Shown: piece by piece, positions 22,418 to 33,955 of the stretch | How the letters are laid out: every line of letters begins with the position of its first letter | Position numbering within the stretch: position 1 is the stretch's first letter | NCBI GenBank assembly: GCA_022828595.1 | Contig: JAKGHH010000001.1 | Coordinates: 211,991,848-212,055,847 of the forward strand | Length of the DNA: 64,000 bases | Direction: 5' to 3' | From: Nelumbo lutea | Lineage: Eukaryota > Streptophyta > Magnoliopsida > Proteales > Nelumbonaceae | The notes under the pieces: model-generated | Databases searched by the model: none | The model's input: the letters and a program-made list of their open reading frames with translations, nothing else | Told to the model about the DNA's origin: nothing | Translations under genes and position numbers: made by a program

Positions 22418-23326
22418 TGATGAAGGAAGATTTTGCCCGACCTCACAGTTACGCGACACGTGGCAAAGTAGCAGCTCGACCCAAAAGCACGCCTAAGATG
22501 CAAGCAATAAGGGGAGAAATCAGCGGACCGAACTCCCTACAGTGGTCCGAACTCCCTACTAGGAGCTCGAACTCTCCCTTCGGCCCCAAGCCATAGTAAC
22601 CCGAACTGGCCTGCCTTGAAGCTGTTCGGGACACACCTCACTGAACTAGCCTGCCTTGAAGCCGTTCGGGACACACCTCACCGAACTAGCCTGCATTGTA
22701 GCAGTTCGGGACATACCTCACCGAGCTGGCCTACCTTGTAGCAGTTCGGGACACACCTCGCCGAATTGGCCTACCTTGGCAATACAGGACATACCTCCGA
22801 ACTCAAGACTTCGCCTTGCTCACCACTCCACCAAATCGCCCTCAGGGCACCAAAACCAAATAAACCGTACTATGCCTGACACCAAGGATGTCCATACCCA
22901 AGGGCGGCGCACCTGACTGACCTGGGATCTGACGCTTGACGGCCGCACTCCAAACGGCCATTTGCCACCGCCTCCTAACACCACCATCTCCAGTTAGAGA
23001 GACGGTTTCGACAAAAGGTAGTGACAGTTCTGTCTCAACAGAAAGGACGACACCCGAACTGACAGATGCAAGGGTAATCATACCCAGGGCTTCAGAGCGA
23101 GTGCGCGAAGTGATTATAAAAGGGCCCCTACCCCCAACAACAAGGTATGTGAACTTTGCGCCATCTGGTCTATACTTTGCCTTTGAGAGAATACTAACTT
23201 GAGCTTCGGAGTTATCTCACCGGGTTCCCCTCGGAGTTCCCTCATCTTTCCCATTTCAGGCTCCCCGTCGCTTCAGCTTAGAGGCGAAATCGTTGACAGC
23301 TAGACCGGCCGGATTGCGCTCCATCA
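22418..23326 (+). repeat. 3' LTR of the Tat element, 909 bp
   Basis: It is bounded by TGATGAAGG and CTCCATCA and preceded by the purine tract GAGGAGTGGGGGGC. A TATAAA promoter-like word lies at 23115-23120. It carries the same roughly 40-bp tandem units as the 5' LTR. It is longer than the surviving 5' LTR (16268 to about 16718), which shows how much the 5' LTR lost. Confidence 0.85.
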
Positions 23327-23568
23327 AAAGCCAACCTAAAATACTAGAAAACTGACTAACTCAGGTCGAGTTAGTCAGGTTGGTCTATTTCATCAATTTG
23401 ATGAATAATCCTAATTGAAATTAATTATTGTTATTATTGTATTATAATTTTTTAAAAGTAGTTTACAAAATATGAATAATTATTAATTATTAAAAATATT
23501 GAAAATATATAACAATCGTATACTCTTATGTGTTTCTATTAGTGGCATTTACTAGAACACACTTTTAG

Positions 23569-23715
23569 GGATGGCAATTTTCCCCATCCCCGACCCAGTG
23601 GGGCGAGGGATGGGGATTATCTTGGCAGGGTGGGGGTGGGGACAAGGATTAATAGGAATCCCTAGTCGGGGTCGGGGATGGGGATTGAGATCCTCGCCCT
23701 GCCTCGACCCTAATT
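23569..23715. mobile_element. Half of a GGGGATGGGG-type MITE
   Basis: It starts TAGGGATGGCAATTTTCCCC and continues with GGGGATGGGGATT / CCCCGTCC words, a common plant MITE vocabulary. A matching right end was not found nearby, so it is probably truncated. The apparent ORF through it is compositional. Confidence 0.45.
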
Positions 23716-23976
23716 ATATATATATATATGAAAACATATTTAAAACATTATTTATAATTTAAATTTTTTATTTACTTTAAAAAATATTATAAAAACATTA
23801 TTTATAATTTAAATCTTCCACTGTCATCTAATGGAAGATTGATTAAATCTATTGCAAATTATAAGTGGTGTTAAAGTAAAATGATAAGTAAATGATATAT
23901 TTTATGAAATTCATGAAATTATAAGGGATATTTTAGTAAATAATACTTTTCTATTATTTAACTTTCCTTAATAAAT

Positions 23977-24002
23977 CCCGTGCATCACACGGTCCCGACT
24001 AA
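23977..24002 (+). mobile_element. Helitron-like 3' terminus
   Basis: A hairpin CCGTG-CATCA-CACGG is followed after a few bases by CTAA and then T, matching the 3' end pattern of plant Helitrons (short GC hairpin, then CTRR). The candidate 5' end (A|TCTATATATA at 14212) is nearly 10 kb away, with a whole Gypsy element and a split MITE between, so pairing the two ends is speculative. Confidence 0.45.
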
Positions 24003-24004
24003 TA

Positions 24005-24274
24005 TAGAATGATTAATGGGGTGGGTTTCCAACCAGCCGACCTTCGGGTGACAATATTTTAAGTCATTTGCCAAATATGAACCCAATAAAAGTCAAAGTC
24101 GTGCACATGCTGGTGGTCTTGGTATCGATCAATCCCCCATGGAGACTGTTTAATTGAGTAGTAGTAGTACAGAACTACAATTAACCCCTTCCCCAAATTT
24201 TGGTGGTATAGCAGGATTTGAATACTCTCGTCTTTGTTAGAACGAACCAACTAACATACCAATTGAGCCACTCC
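24005..24274 (-). mobile_element. tRNA-derived SINE-like element
   Basis: On the minus strand the element starts near 24274 with GGAGTGGCTCAATTGGTA, a good RNA polymerase III box A (TGGCTCAATTGG). About 45 bases on is TATTCAAATCC, a recognisable box B. The body runs through CCCCAAATTTTGG-, ACTACTACT- and CCATGGGGG-containing sequence to about 24005. Two relatives that lack box A lie at 59430-59738 and 60264-60562 and contain about 60 extra bases in the body. The element sits about 300 bp upstream of the P450 start codon. Confidence 0.55.
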
Positions 24275-24582
24275 TTTATTAGCGTATTGGTCAATTGCTA
24301 AATCTCTAATAAGAGTGTACCTTCCCTTCAAGTATGTAATTGAAGATTCGCCTTATTGTGGACTTAGCAATGGTTCCCATGCCTAATAGGTATTCCATAC
24401 ATAGATCCCTACACCCGAATTCACATCAGCACATCCCAACTGTGTATTGAAAACATTTTGCGGTGTAAGTTTGGGAGATGTTTCCAGTGCACGCTGAGAT
24501 GTGCATATTGGGTGCTGATGTGATCTCCATATTATATGTGCAATTCTTTAAGTTGTCGAGGGGAGTTTAGTTTGGATAAAAG

Positions 24583-27500
24583 ATGTGGTCAGTTGGTTTC
24601 TATGTGGTAGCTTTGGTGATCATATGCATTACACAGTGGATATATAGATGGAGAAACCCCAAATGCAATGGAAGACTCCCTCCAGGTTCCATGGGGCTGC
24701 CACTACTTGGGGAGAACCTTCAGTTTTTCACATCCTACGACTCCTTTGGTATTCCACTTTTCATTGAGAAACGAATGCAACGGTATTCCAATCTTTCTCT
24801 CTCTCTATATATATTGATATATATGCATGAATGAAAGTTGCAGAGTCGTCGTCACTCATTTGATTTTCTGATAATTCATGATTCTTTTAATTTACAGATA
24901 CGGGCCATTGTTCAAAACTAGTTTGCTGGGTCAGCGAGATGTAATATCGACAGACCCAGAGTTCAACCATTACATCTTACAACAAGAGGGGAAATTGGTT
25001 GAATTATGGTATATGGATTCCTTCATGGAGCTTATTGGGCAACAAGTTTCATCAAACACTGTCCACAGGCACGTTAAGAGCATCGTTATGAATGACTTTG
25101 GTGTGGAAAGCCTTAAAGGGACGACGATCCTTGATGTAGAACAAATGGTGCGTCAAACACTACTCTCCTGGTCCAGAATGGAAACCATTGAAGTGAGAAT
25201 GGCGACTCAGAATGTACGTACGCATTCTCTTTTCTCACATCTATCTCTATTTTAATATTAGATATAACTAGAGCCGTCGAACACGCCACACTCCCCTCTT
25301 TCTCTCTTTTTTTTTTTCTTTTCTTTGAAACTGATGATGTGCAGACCGCCATCCTCTATCAAAATCAATTAAATCGCTTCTCATTACCTCTATTTTCTCT
25401 TCTCCTCTCTCCCAAGTCCCACCCCCCTCAGCACTGGCACACAGCCAAAATCTCACCGCTGTCGAAAACAACTCTACAACCACCGCCGCTGCAACCCTTG
25501 CATCCCCATCTCCGACAGTCGAGGGATGAGAAAAGAAGAGAGAGGGGATGCAAGGGTTGCTCTAGCGGCGGTTATCCGCGCGTGCTGTGTGACGGTGAGG
25601 GTGAAAGGGCGGTGGGAAGAGAATAGAGTGTTCATTGTATTTGATTAAATTTTGCAGTCCAAAGTCAAATGAATGTGACGTGTTTGATCTTCATTGAACT
25701 ACGTCCCCTTAAATTAAAATCTGAGGTCCAATTGAAAACTTTGGAAAGATCTATCCATCTCTCTATCTCTCAGTTGATTAATTAATGCAATATTTTTAGT
25801 TTTTTTCTGATATTTAATACAAGGTTTTTAAAATTGACCTGCATAACAAACCGGTCAGGGTCCGGTTCCAGGGTTGAACTGTCCCATTGTTTGAATCGAA
25901 CAGTCGGCCTGTTTTGATAAAAAATAAAAAATTAAAAAATGGTTAAAACAATTGAACAGTTTAACTGCCCGAGTCAGCAGATTGTTAATCAAATTAACAT
26001 TTTTTTCGACAAAAATCCAGTTTTGATGAAAAATAAAACCGATCATCTGATTGATTCCCTGTTTTTCCAGTCCAACCGTCTAATCTGGTCTAACTTTGAA
26101 AACCATGATTTTATATGGCTTGAGAGTCCAATTGATCTATAGGCGCTAGCTTCAACGTGATTACAATTCTTTCATCTTGTGCATGTGCAGATGGCATTTG
26201 AATTGGGTGCCAAGAAGTTGATTAGCTATGACTCAACCAAGTCTGCAGTCAATTTGAAGGAAAAATACATCCACTTTTGGGAGGGAATTTTCTCCTACCC
26301 CTTGAGAATCCCTGGTACAACTTTCTACAGATGCAATCAGGTAATTAAGCTGATCATCATATATATATATATATTGCTACAGAGAGTAGTAGCCTAATTA
26401 TATTAATTAATGGCCGGCCGGCCGCAGTTGATCATTCATGGCTAGCTCCTCTTATATATTTCTTGCTCAGGCAAGGAAGAGTGTTATAAAAATGCTGAGG
26501 GATATGTTAAAGGAGAGACGAGCTTCATCGATATCTAAGAAGAGTAGTGATGATTTCCTTGATCATGTCATCCAAGAAATGGAGAAAGAAGGGACCTTCT
26601 TTACCGAGGAAGCTTCTGTTCAGCTCATATTTGCACTTATATTTGCCACCTTTGAGACCACTTCCATGGCACTCACTTTGGCTATTAAATTTCTTACCGA
26701 CAACCCTGCAGTGCTCAATGAATTAACGGTTGGTGCATGCTCCTACTTTAATTTATTAACAACCTATATATCTGCCTTTCATTAGCTATGTATAAGGTTT
26801 TTAAAACACAATGAACCCGTCAGGGGTCTGGTTCCTAGGTTGCAGTCCGACCATTCAAACTGAACAGATGGCTCGTTCTGACAAAAAAGAAAAAAAAATA
26901 GTCAAAATCGTTGGACAATTCAAACAGTTTGAACGGTTTGACTGCCCGGGTCAGTGATTTGCTGACCAAATCAACGGTTTTTAATAAAATATTCTGAGAC
27001 AAAATGGAACCAATCACCTCACCGTTTTTCAAATTTTCCGGTCCGATCTGGTTTTAAAAACCATAGCTATATATATGTATTTAATTTAAACAATATTTCT
27101 TGGTCTTCTTAACCAGGAGGAACACGAGGCAATTCTGAGAAGAAGACGAAATATGGATTCTGCAATCACTTGGGAAGATTATAGGTCAATGACTTTCACA
27201 TTAATGGTGAGGAAAAGCTTACTCCATCCATCTTTTCTTTTCTTTATATAGTTGTCCAGCTATTAAAGCGTCACCTACTTTGGGCATTGATAAATTGTCA
27301 TCAATAATTGAATCGATCCAAATGTCTATCGATTTTACTTTATATAATTTAGTATGAGACAATGTGCAGTTTATTATTATATGTCTAATAATGTTAAAAG
27401 TAAATAAATCAATTAATTTGGTTGGTCCTATTGTCAAAAGGATGGGCCGAGGGCAATAAGGTAAATCTGCTTTTTGTGGTCGAAGCCGAAATGTCAAACC

Positions 27501-30431
27501 TGAGAATAAAAGGCTACACATCAGAGGCCCTTAGTGTTATTCTAGGGGTGGAGATTCCGACGGTCAAATTAATCAAGTGTATGAGGGGTTGGACAAAGTC
27601 TGAGGTGAGTGCTCAGACGAGGTCACTCAAGTACAAGAGAGCTAGAGAGCACTGGGAAACAATATGGGTTTACCTGGAGAGGGGGACCCCTATTTATACT
27701 TGACCTTGCCTTAGGAGTGGTTAAAAGTGATTAGCGATGGGCGGCCAGAATTGCATCCAGCCAATGCCACATGGCGCCATCATCCTAGGCCTTGCCACAT
27801 GCGCCCATATCAGTTGGATAGCTCATTCCTAACCAAAACATATTCTATAATATTATTAATTCTCTCCAAATTAAATTTTATATTAAAACTAATACTCTAT
27901 AAAAAGATATATAGATAGGTCTATAAAGAAGTATAAACTACTTACATATACCAAAACAATCAATTCAAAGAAATGATTAAATAGCTAGCACTAATGTATA
28001 TTGCTTATAAAAAATGGTTGGGTCCATCATTCCACTGTCATATAATAAATGCATAAAAATTGATAAATATGCACAACTAATAAAAAAAAAAGGACATATC
28101 TTTTGGTTTGTAATCGGCTATGAATTTGGTCGGATCCAGCTACATCTGAATCTAATCTGATTGCATTTGTAATAAATTTATATAAATATAAAATATGGAA
28201 TTTATTAAATATAAACTTTGTCATTATATATGACCATGTTTTAGTTTAGGGTCAAATACCTTTTATGCATACTTCTCTTAATTTGTCATCAATAATTGGG
28301 AAAAAGAAATGGTTATTTTGTGCCTAATGTTTGTTTAAGCCTAATTAATTTTTAATATTTTACTTATCAAAAAATTAATTTTCAAATTTGAGAAGAAATC
28401 TATTAATTACCAATTAGGGCCAAATACATTGGTATATTTTTGTTTTGGAATGTTATATGATTCCTTCATTATTAATTTCATCTAACAAAACCCATGCATT
28501 AATTAAACGAGTGTTAGCTAACTGCAGGTGTCATAATAAATTTATCCATCTATTTATTGAAATTACAGGTTATCCATGAAGTACTTAGGTTGGCCAATAT
28601 CGTCACAGGGATGTTCAGAAGAGCTCTTAAAGACATCCAAATAAATGGTACTCATGATTATTACAGTAGATCTTTCTTTTTTTTTTTTTTTTCCTTTCTT
28701 TTTTGTAAGAATATTGCAGCTAGGGGTGTTAATTGGACTGGATTTGTTTCAATCCGATAGTCTATTATAAATGGACCAGGTCCAATTCAACCCAATGAAT
28801 GTTTTAGACCAATTTGGATTGGTCTAATTCAATGTCTGGGCCATCCAATCTGTTCAAATTCATTTTGACTTGGATTGGTTTCAACCCAAATCCGGTCCAC
28901 TGACACATATATTCGTATCTCATATCAATGGACCAGATATTGGCTTAATCCAACCCAATCCAATATAAATTTGTTACGAACGGACCATGTCCAATCCCAT
29001 CTAATAAATATTTTGGATCAGATTGGTCCAATCTAAGATGTCTTGTTGGTCTGTCCAATCTGTTCAAATTGATTTTAGACTAGATGGGGTCCAATCCAAA
29101 AGCAGTCCATTGACACCCTTAATTGCAATAGCGTCTAAATTAACCAAGAAAATCAAACAATTCCAAAGTTTATTCAATTGACATTTAATTAATTAGGTCA
29201 GATTCAAAATTGAGTATGTGTGTAAGATACAAGAGATTCTTAAAGAACCAAGGTCCATTTGATTGCAGTTGGAATTGGAATCGAAATCCTTTATAATCTG
29301 AATCAGAATCGTTAATTTATTCCCATAGTCTTACTTGGTTCAGACAAGAATTGGAATAGACCAGAATTAAGACGGTTGGAATATGAATTCATTCTCAAGA
29401 AAGGGGGTATGGGGGGATGCCATTCCACCAGGAATGGGAATGAGGTTCTAATTCCATTCAACCAAACAATTGGAATAAGAATAACCCATTCCGATTCTGA
29501 TTCCAGGCCCCTATTCTTATAAAAACAAATGGGACCCAAATACTTAATCTGATTGTTTAATGAATACATAATTACTATTTCCACTACCAAGTCATAGTTT
29601 TAGATTCAAATATTAATGTATTGGTAAATCCTTGGTATGTAGGTTATACTATTCCAGCAGGATGGACAATTATGGTTTGTCCTTTTACTTTGCATTTGAA
29701 TCCAAGCAAGTATGGAGATCCCCTTGTCTTCAACCCATGGAGATGGAAGGTTTGTCTTTGTGATCATCCTCAACTTCTTCTTCTTCTTCTTCTTCTTCCT
29801 CTAGCCCTCAAAATTTTAATCTCATACATAGGGCCTTGCGCAAAACACTTCAAAGAATTTTATAACTTTTGGGGGAGGCAATAGATCGTGTGTAGGAGCA
29901 GAGTACAGTAAGGTGGTAATGGCAGTCCTTCTGCATTCCCTGGTCACTAAACATAGGTATTTCTTCTTGCCTTAAACAAGAATACTGTCTCAAACAATGT
30001 TTTAAAAATCCATTCAGAATCGGAACCATTCTAGCCATCGGTTTTTGGGTTGATGATTCAACCATCCAGTTTAAACAAATGGTTCATTCTGATAAAAAAA
30101 TTTAAAAAATCATTAAAATAAAAATAGCCAAAAACCATTGAACGATTTAATGATTCAACTGTCCAAATCAACAGATTATTCACTAATTCAATGGTTTTTG
30201 GCCAGAAATCAAATTTGAAATAAAACAGAACCAATTAATTGAATAACTCGGACCAAATGGTCCAACCGTCCAGATCAACATCAGTTGGAAACATAAACCG
30301 CTCTTAATTACCTGACTTACCCTATAAAATTTGGCTTTGTTAGGTGGAGGATAGTCAAGGGAGGAGAAATAGTCCGAACGCCTTCTTTGTCATTTCCAAA
30401 TGGTTTCCATATTCGAGTCTTAGAAAAATAA
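24583..30431 (+). CDS. Cytochrome P450, CYP87A-type, nine exons
   Basis: Exons: 24583-24782, 24898-25213, 26191-26340, 26471-26728, 27117-27206, 28569-28647, 29643-29749, 29832-29956 and 30344-30431 (TAA). All have GT/AG borders and join in frame to 1413 nt, 470 aa, the usual CYP87A size. Visible parts: N-terminal membrane anchor (about residues 3-20), proline hinge 'GRLPPGSMGLPLLGE', I-helix 'FATFETTS', K-helix ExxR as 'EVLR', 'FNPWRW' in the PERF position, and heme loop 'FGGGNRSCVG' with its cysteine. It should be an ER-anchored, haem-thiolate monooxygenase working with P450 reductase. CYP87 members oxidise sterols or triterpenoids, and some CYP87A enzymes cleave the sterol side chain in cardenolide-making plants; the substrate here cannot be told. 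No premature stop was seen. Four of its introns hold MITEs or unidentified repeat-like DNA. Confidence 0.9.
25821..26106. mobile_element. AAGGTTTTTAAAA-type MITE in P450 intron 2
   Basis: The ends AAGGTTTTTAAAATTGACC and GGTCTAACTTTGAAAACCAT form imperfect inverted termini. The interior has the family words AACCGGTCAGGGTCCGGTTC and TTGAATCGAACAG. The same family is at 26794, 29997 and 32285. The target duplication was not resolved. Confidence 0.65.
26794..27064. mobile_element. AAGGTTTTTAAAA-type MITE in P450 intron 4
   Basis: It begins AAGGTTTTTAAAACACA and ends GATCTGGTTTTAAAAACCAT. The interior shares 'CCCGTCAGGGGTCTGGTTC' and 'GACTGCCCGGGTCAG' with the other copies. It takes up about 70% of this 388-bp intron. 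Confidence 0.65.
27420..27835. other. Unidentified GC-richer block in P450 intron 5
   Basis: Intron 5 (27207-28568) contains about 400 bases of different composition, with words such as GATGGGCCGAGGGCAATAAG and GAGGTCACTCAAGTACAAGA and a TATTTATACTT near 27693. It resembles the edge of an LTR, but no TG...CA bounds, PBS or protein were found. The 93-aa frame across it has no recognised domain. Confidence 0.3.
28721..29121. mobile_element. Dimeric hAT-type MITE in P450 intron 6
   Basis: It begins TAGGGGTGTTAATTGGAC and ends GTCCATTGACACCCTTA, with flanks ATTGCAGC (28713-28720) and ATTGCAAT (29122-29129) matching 6 of 8. Internal end-like sequences near 28895 (GGTCCACTGACAC) and 28928 (ATCAATGGACCAGATATTGG) show it is two head-to-tail copies of the 207-409 family. 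Confidence 0.7.
29252..29537. mobile_element. MITE with GGTCCATTTG ends in P450 intron 6
   Basis: The left GGTCCATTTGATTGCAGTTG and the right end (ACAAATGGGACCC) are inverted. Subterminal GGAATTGGAATCG / CCGATTCTGATTCC words also pair. No clear target duplication was read. Confidence 0.5.
29997..30295. mobile_element. AAGGTTTTTAAAA-type MITE in P450 intron 8, degenerate
   Basis: It starts AATGTTTTAAAAATCC and ends near GTTGGAAACATAAACC. The interior carries 'AACCATTGAACGATTTAATG' and 'CAATGGTTTTTGGCCAGAAA' words common to the family. It fills most of the 387-bp intron. Confidence 0.55.
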
Positions 30432-32284
30432 ATAAATAAATGAAAGCATCCTTTGGACACGCTCTTTCCTTGCGTGCGTACTCCATAGTAACTTTAATCT
30501 ATATATTATTTCTCTCGTTTGTGCATTTCATCCTTCATTTCACCAAATGCTTTGTCCAATCAATTTTAGATTCGAAAAGGGGTTAATGAACCATTAACAA
30601 CAACTATATCAATGATATTGTAAAACGGATATGCTCTGTGTGGATTGTGGACTGGTATACAACACAATGTATTACTATTGAGTGAAATGGTCCATAGTCT
30701 AAGGGTCCGCTTCAGTCAATTCCGAATACCGTTTGAACAGCTTTGCATTGGAAATATCTCCGAAGTCAATGAATTTTTAACGTATAACATGTAGAGATGA
30801 TGTACACAGTTGATTATGAATTAAAAAAATCCTTATTCAAGCTAATAACATGTTAAGCATGGAAAACACTAATAAATAATCATGGAAAGCACAAAATTTT
30901 CAAACCAGACATTGGACAAAGTATTGTTAATAGTTAAACCATACCTGGTTGAGAGAAGCGGATGGGGAAAGTGCAATGGTGCTTCATGTGTAAGGTTTAA
31001 AGTATCAGAAACGTAACCATACCTGGTTGAGAGAAGCGGATGGGGGTAGTGCAATGGTGCTTCATGTGTGAGGTTTAAAGTATCGTAAACATAATGTGTA
31101 TCGGAGAGATAATTTTAAGAGACCTATTGAGATACACTTAAGATATGCATGGGTATGGACGAAAAATTAAGATGTGCATGAATATACTAAGAAACTCATA
31201 TAAATCAACATATGTTAATTACAATAAATATGACTTTTATATCACTATAAATAAGCTATTTAGACATAAATATACATATTTTAATGATTTATACAAAGTG
31301 TGAAATATTGAGAGATAATTGAAAACTATTGGAAAATGATGAAAGAATTAAAATGTTTGTGTAGGCATACATACCACAGTATTTAAAGAATCAATATAAT
31401 TTGTATTAATATTTATCATTTAAAAAAAAAGAACCAATTGTCCTATTGGACTGGTTGGACCATGACTAGATTAGGTTAAAAATTTGCCAAAATTGCCAAT
31501 CCAACTAGTCAAACTCGAAAACTAGTTAATTAGTCATAGTTTTATAAAAACAACTGATTTTTTAAATTGTTTTAGCACATTAATACAAACTTCTAAATGC
31601 CATAACTTTTTGTTCATATGTCCTATTGCGGTAACCTATGTTTTTATTTTGGGTAACTTTTCAATATAGGTGCCTTATAAAAAATTGAAATTAAAATGAA
31701 AAATATATGTTAAAGAATACAATTATATAATTTGAATATATTAGAATCCAATATATAATTTATAATATTGTATATAATATATATAATATTATGTCTTCAC
31801 AAATTGACCTTGGTTGAACCTCTCTCTTTTTTGGGTTAATGTCTAGCCCAGTTCTCTAATTAAACAGTGATATTTATTATATATATTTTAATGTTGAATT
31901 TTATCTTTTATTGGTAGTCAACTGCTAACAAATGAATTTAATTAAGAATTAAAATACAAATTTATATGATAAACACTTGTAACAAATTAGTGGCATGTCA
32001 AATTTATATTTGAATTTGAACATAACCTTAAATGCACTATTCAATTTGCCTTTAATAGCGTGTTATTAAATGTGATAACTAATTAAGAGTCATTAAATTT
32101 GAATTTGAAAAGTTACTAATATTAAGAGAGGAGGGAAAATAAATTTGAATTAAGAGTGATTAAATTCGAATTTGAATTTTGAGTTGTATGGGTCGATATA
32201 TGTAGCATATCGGATTGTATTGTGATTGTATCGGCCGATACTAACGAAAATAAATGAAACATACAAATTCTGAATGTTCCCTGC
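30432..32284. other. Spacer downstream of the P450; one 78-bp tandem duplication
   Basis: A two-copy tandem repeat of 78 bp (ACCATACCTGGTTGAGAGAA..., units starting at 30938 and 31016) lies 0.5 kb after the stop codon. The rest is AT-rich. 31430-31540 has MITE-like words (GGACTGGTTGGACCATGACT). 32185-32240 looks like the left part of the 34803-type MITE, whose right part is at 32595-32655. No gene was recognised. Confidence 0.5.
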
Positions 32285-32585
32285 AAGGTTTTTAAAATTG
32301 ACCCAGACAACGAACCGGTTAGGGGTCCGGTTCCCAAGTCGAATGGTTCGATTGTTAGAACCAAATGGTCAGCCTATTTTGACAAAAAAAAATAAAAAAT
32401 TTAAAAAATAGTCAAAACCATTGAACGGTTCAAACGGTTCACCACCCGGGTCAATAGTTTGTTGACTAAATCAACGGTTTTTGGCAAAAATCTGGTTTTG
32501 GGGAAAATCAAAACCGGTCAAGTCAGGTGGCCGGTTTCCGGTTTTCCAATCTGATTGTCCGATCAGGTCTGATTTTGAAAACCAT
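32285..32585. mobile_element. AAGGTTTTTAAAA-type MITE nested in an older MITE
   Basis: It begins AAGGTTTTTAAAATTGACCC and ends CAGGTCTGATTTTGAAAACC, a good inverted pair. It contains AACCGGTTAGGGGTCCGGTT and 'GGCCGGTTTCCGG'. The DNA on both sides (GTATCGGCCGATAC on the left, GTATTGACTGATACGTTG on the right) belongs to the family of the MITE at 34803-35016, so this copy inserted into that one. Confidence 0.65.
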
Positions 32586-33544
32586 AATTTCATGTATCGG
32601 ATTTTCAACGAAACGCAACGTATTGACTGATACGTTGCAAAATTTTAAACATTGTTCATGTGCGAGATGCTCACTTGTCCCACAGTTGAGAACGGTGAGA
32701 AAAATAGGATGGAGCTACTATAAAAGAAAAATCAAGTTCCATACATTTGTTTGGATGAAGAGCAAGAGCCAAGAGAGAACTTCACCACTCCATTCCTGTT
32801 CAAGATCTTTGTAATGGAAGTTCGAACAACAATGAATATTGTGAAGCGAGACCATCCATGACCAACCAGGCAGCTTTTTCTTCTCATGGATAGATCACTT
32901 GAGGTGTTTGGGGTTATATAATTGAAATATGGTCCTTTTTATCCAACTCCCCAAGACTTAGGAATGACAATGGGATGGGACAAGACAGGATATGTTTTTG
33001 CATACCACGTCCCTGAATACAGGTACTACACCTTGCCATTGTCCCATATATAACTGAATACATGTACTACACCTTGCCATTGTCCCATATATAACTGGTG
33101 GAGTTGAAAACCCTAGGCCCACCCCCATCCCTATGTGGAACGGGAATCCTTTAATTTGCCCTATCCTGCCTTGGCCATTCCTATGTGCAAACTAATCTTT
33201 TGAGAAAAAAAACATCTTATATACATATTAATTATAATATATTATATAATATGTGTATATCATTTATTTTACACATTACATAATATAATATATTATATAT
33301 AATATGTATTATAGGTGTCATATAATATTTATATAAATTATAAATAAAATAATATATTAACATATTATATCATATTATCAATTGGGGTGAACCTAGGGTC
33401 AAGCTTGGGGAAGGGTGGACAAATACTACCCCCACCCTAAATTCAATCAATAGTAAAAAGAATAAAAAAATGGCCCCCATAGGGGCGGGCCCCAACAAGG
33501 GTTGGTTAAAAGTAAAAATATTTTAAAAAATTGATAGAGTATTA
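32586..33544. other. Spacer with 41-bp tandem duplication and AT-rich DNA
   Basis: GAATACAGGTACTACACCTT through ATATATAACT (41 bp) is present twice in tandem at about 33014-33095. The area also carries GGGATGGGAC / CCCATCCC words of a GGGGATGGGG-type MITE. 33200-33390 is TATA-rich. No gene was seen. Confidence 0.45.
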
Positions 33545-33955
33545 GCATCTGTTTGGCATCATTGCTGTTGCTCCAGAAAACGGTGCCACATCAGTATTAC
33601 GTCAGAAAAAACTGTTTTCCAAAGAAACGAGTGTTTGTTTGGAATTGCTTTTCCATAAAAAACAGTTTTCCAAGCCGCACCTTGAAAATCAGGAAGGCAT
33701 AGCTTGGAGCAACACCGAATTTGGCATTTCCTAGAGCTGGGATGTGAGGTGGCAATGGTGTGGCACTGGATAATGGGTACCAGTGCTGAAAACATTTCCT
33801 GGAGCATTAGTACCAAACAAAAAAAGTTGTTGCTCCCGGAAACATCCTACTTGGGAGCAAACATTCCAAAAAAAAAAAAGACAACGTTTTCTCAAGAAAC
33901 GGTGCTTCCAACACACACATCAGCTGTATCTGCAACACCTATGCCAAACATATAC
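33545..33955. mobile_element. Tourist-like MITE, 411 bp
   Basis: It begins GCATCTGTTTGGCATCATTG and ends CCTATGCCAAACATATAC, an inverted pair, with TTA on both sides (33542-33544, 33956-33958). The arms contain GTTTTCC/GGAAAAC words that pair. It is non-autonomous. Confidence 0.75.

Larger units (their letters stand above)
16268..23326 (+). mobile_element. Tat-lineage Ty3/Gypsy LTR retrotransposon, gutted and patched
   Basis: The 5' LTR starts at 16268 (TGATGAAGGAAGATTTGG) and the 3' LTR runs 22418-23326 (same start, ends CTCCATCA). The flanks AAAGT (16263-16267) and AAAGC (23327-23331) are a 5-bp duplication with one mismatch. The 5' LTR stops near 16718. Its end, the primer-binding site, gag, protease, reverse transcriptase and RNase H are all missing. 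The gap holds a block related to the Copia element at 35-48 kb. Integrase remains at 18531-19400 and an antisense ORF at 19715-21697. A purine tract precedes the 3' LTR (22401-22413). The sequence around the insertion (15836-16260 and 23332-23408) looks like a split MITE with GTTCATGAGTTGG-type ends. Confidence 0.85.

Noticed and set aside
14212..24002. A single 9.8-kb Helitron spanning both end-like motifs
   Set aside because: The 5' motif is mostly a TA microsatellite, and the interior contains a split MITE and a whole Gypsy element. No Rep/helicase sequence was found, so joining the two ends is not supported.
24209..24274. A functional tRNA gene on the minus strand
   Set aside because: Box A and box B are present, but no cloverleaf with a plausible anticodon stem and acceptor stem could be drawn; a SINE head fits better.
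26179..26397. 72-aa frame treated as a separate small gene
   Set aside because: It is P450 exon 3 read through its acceptor and donor; only 26191-26340 is coding.
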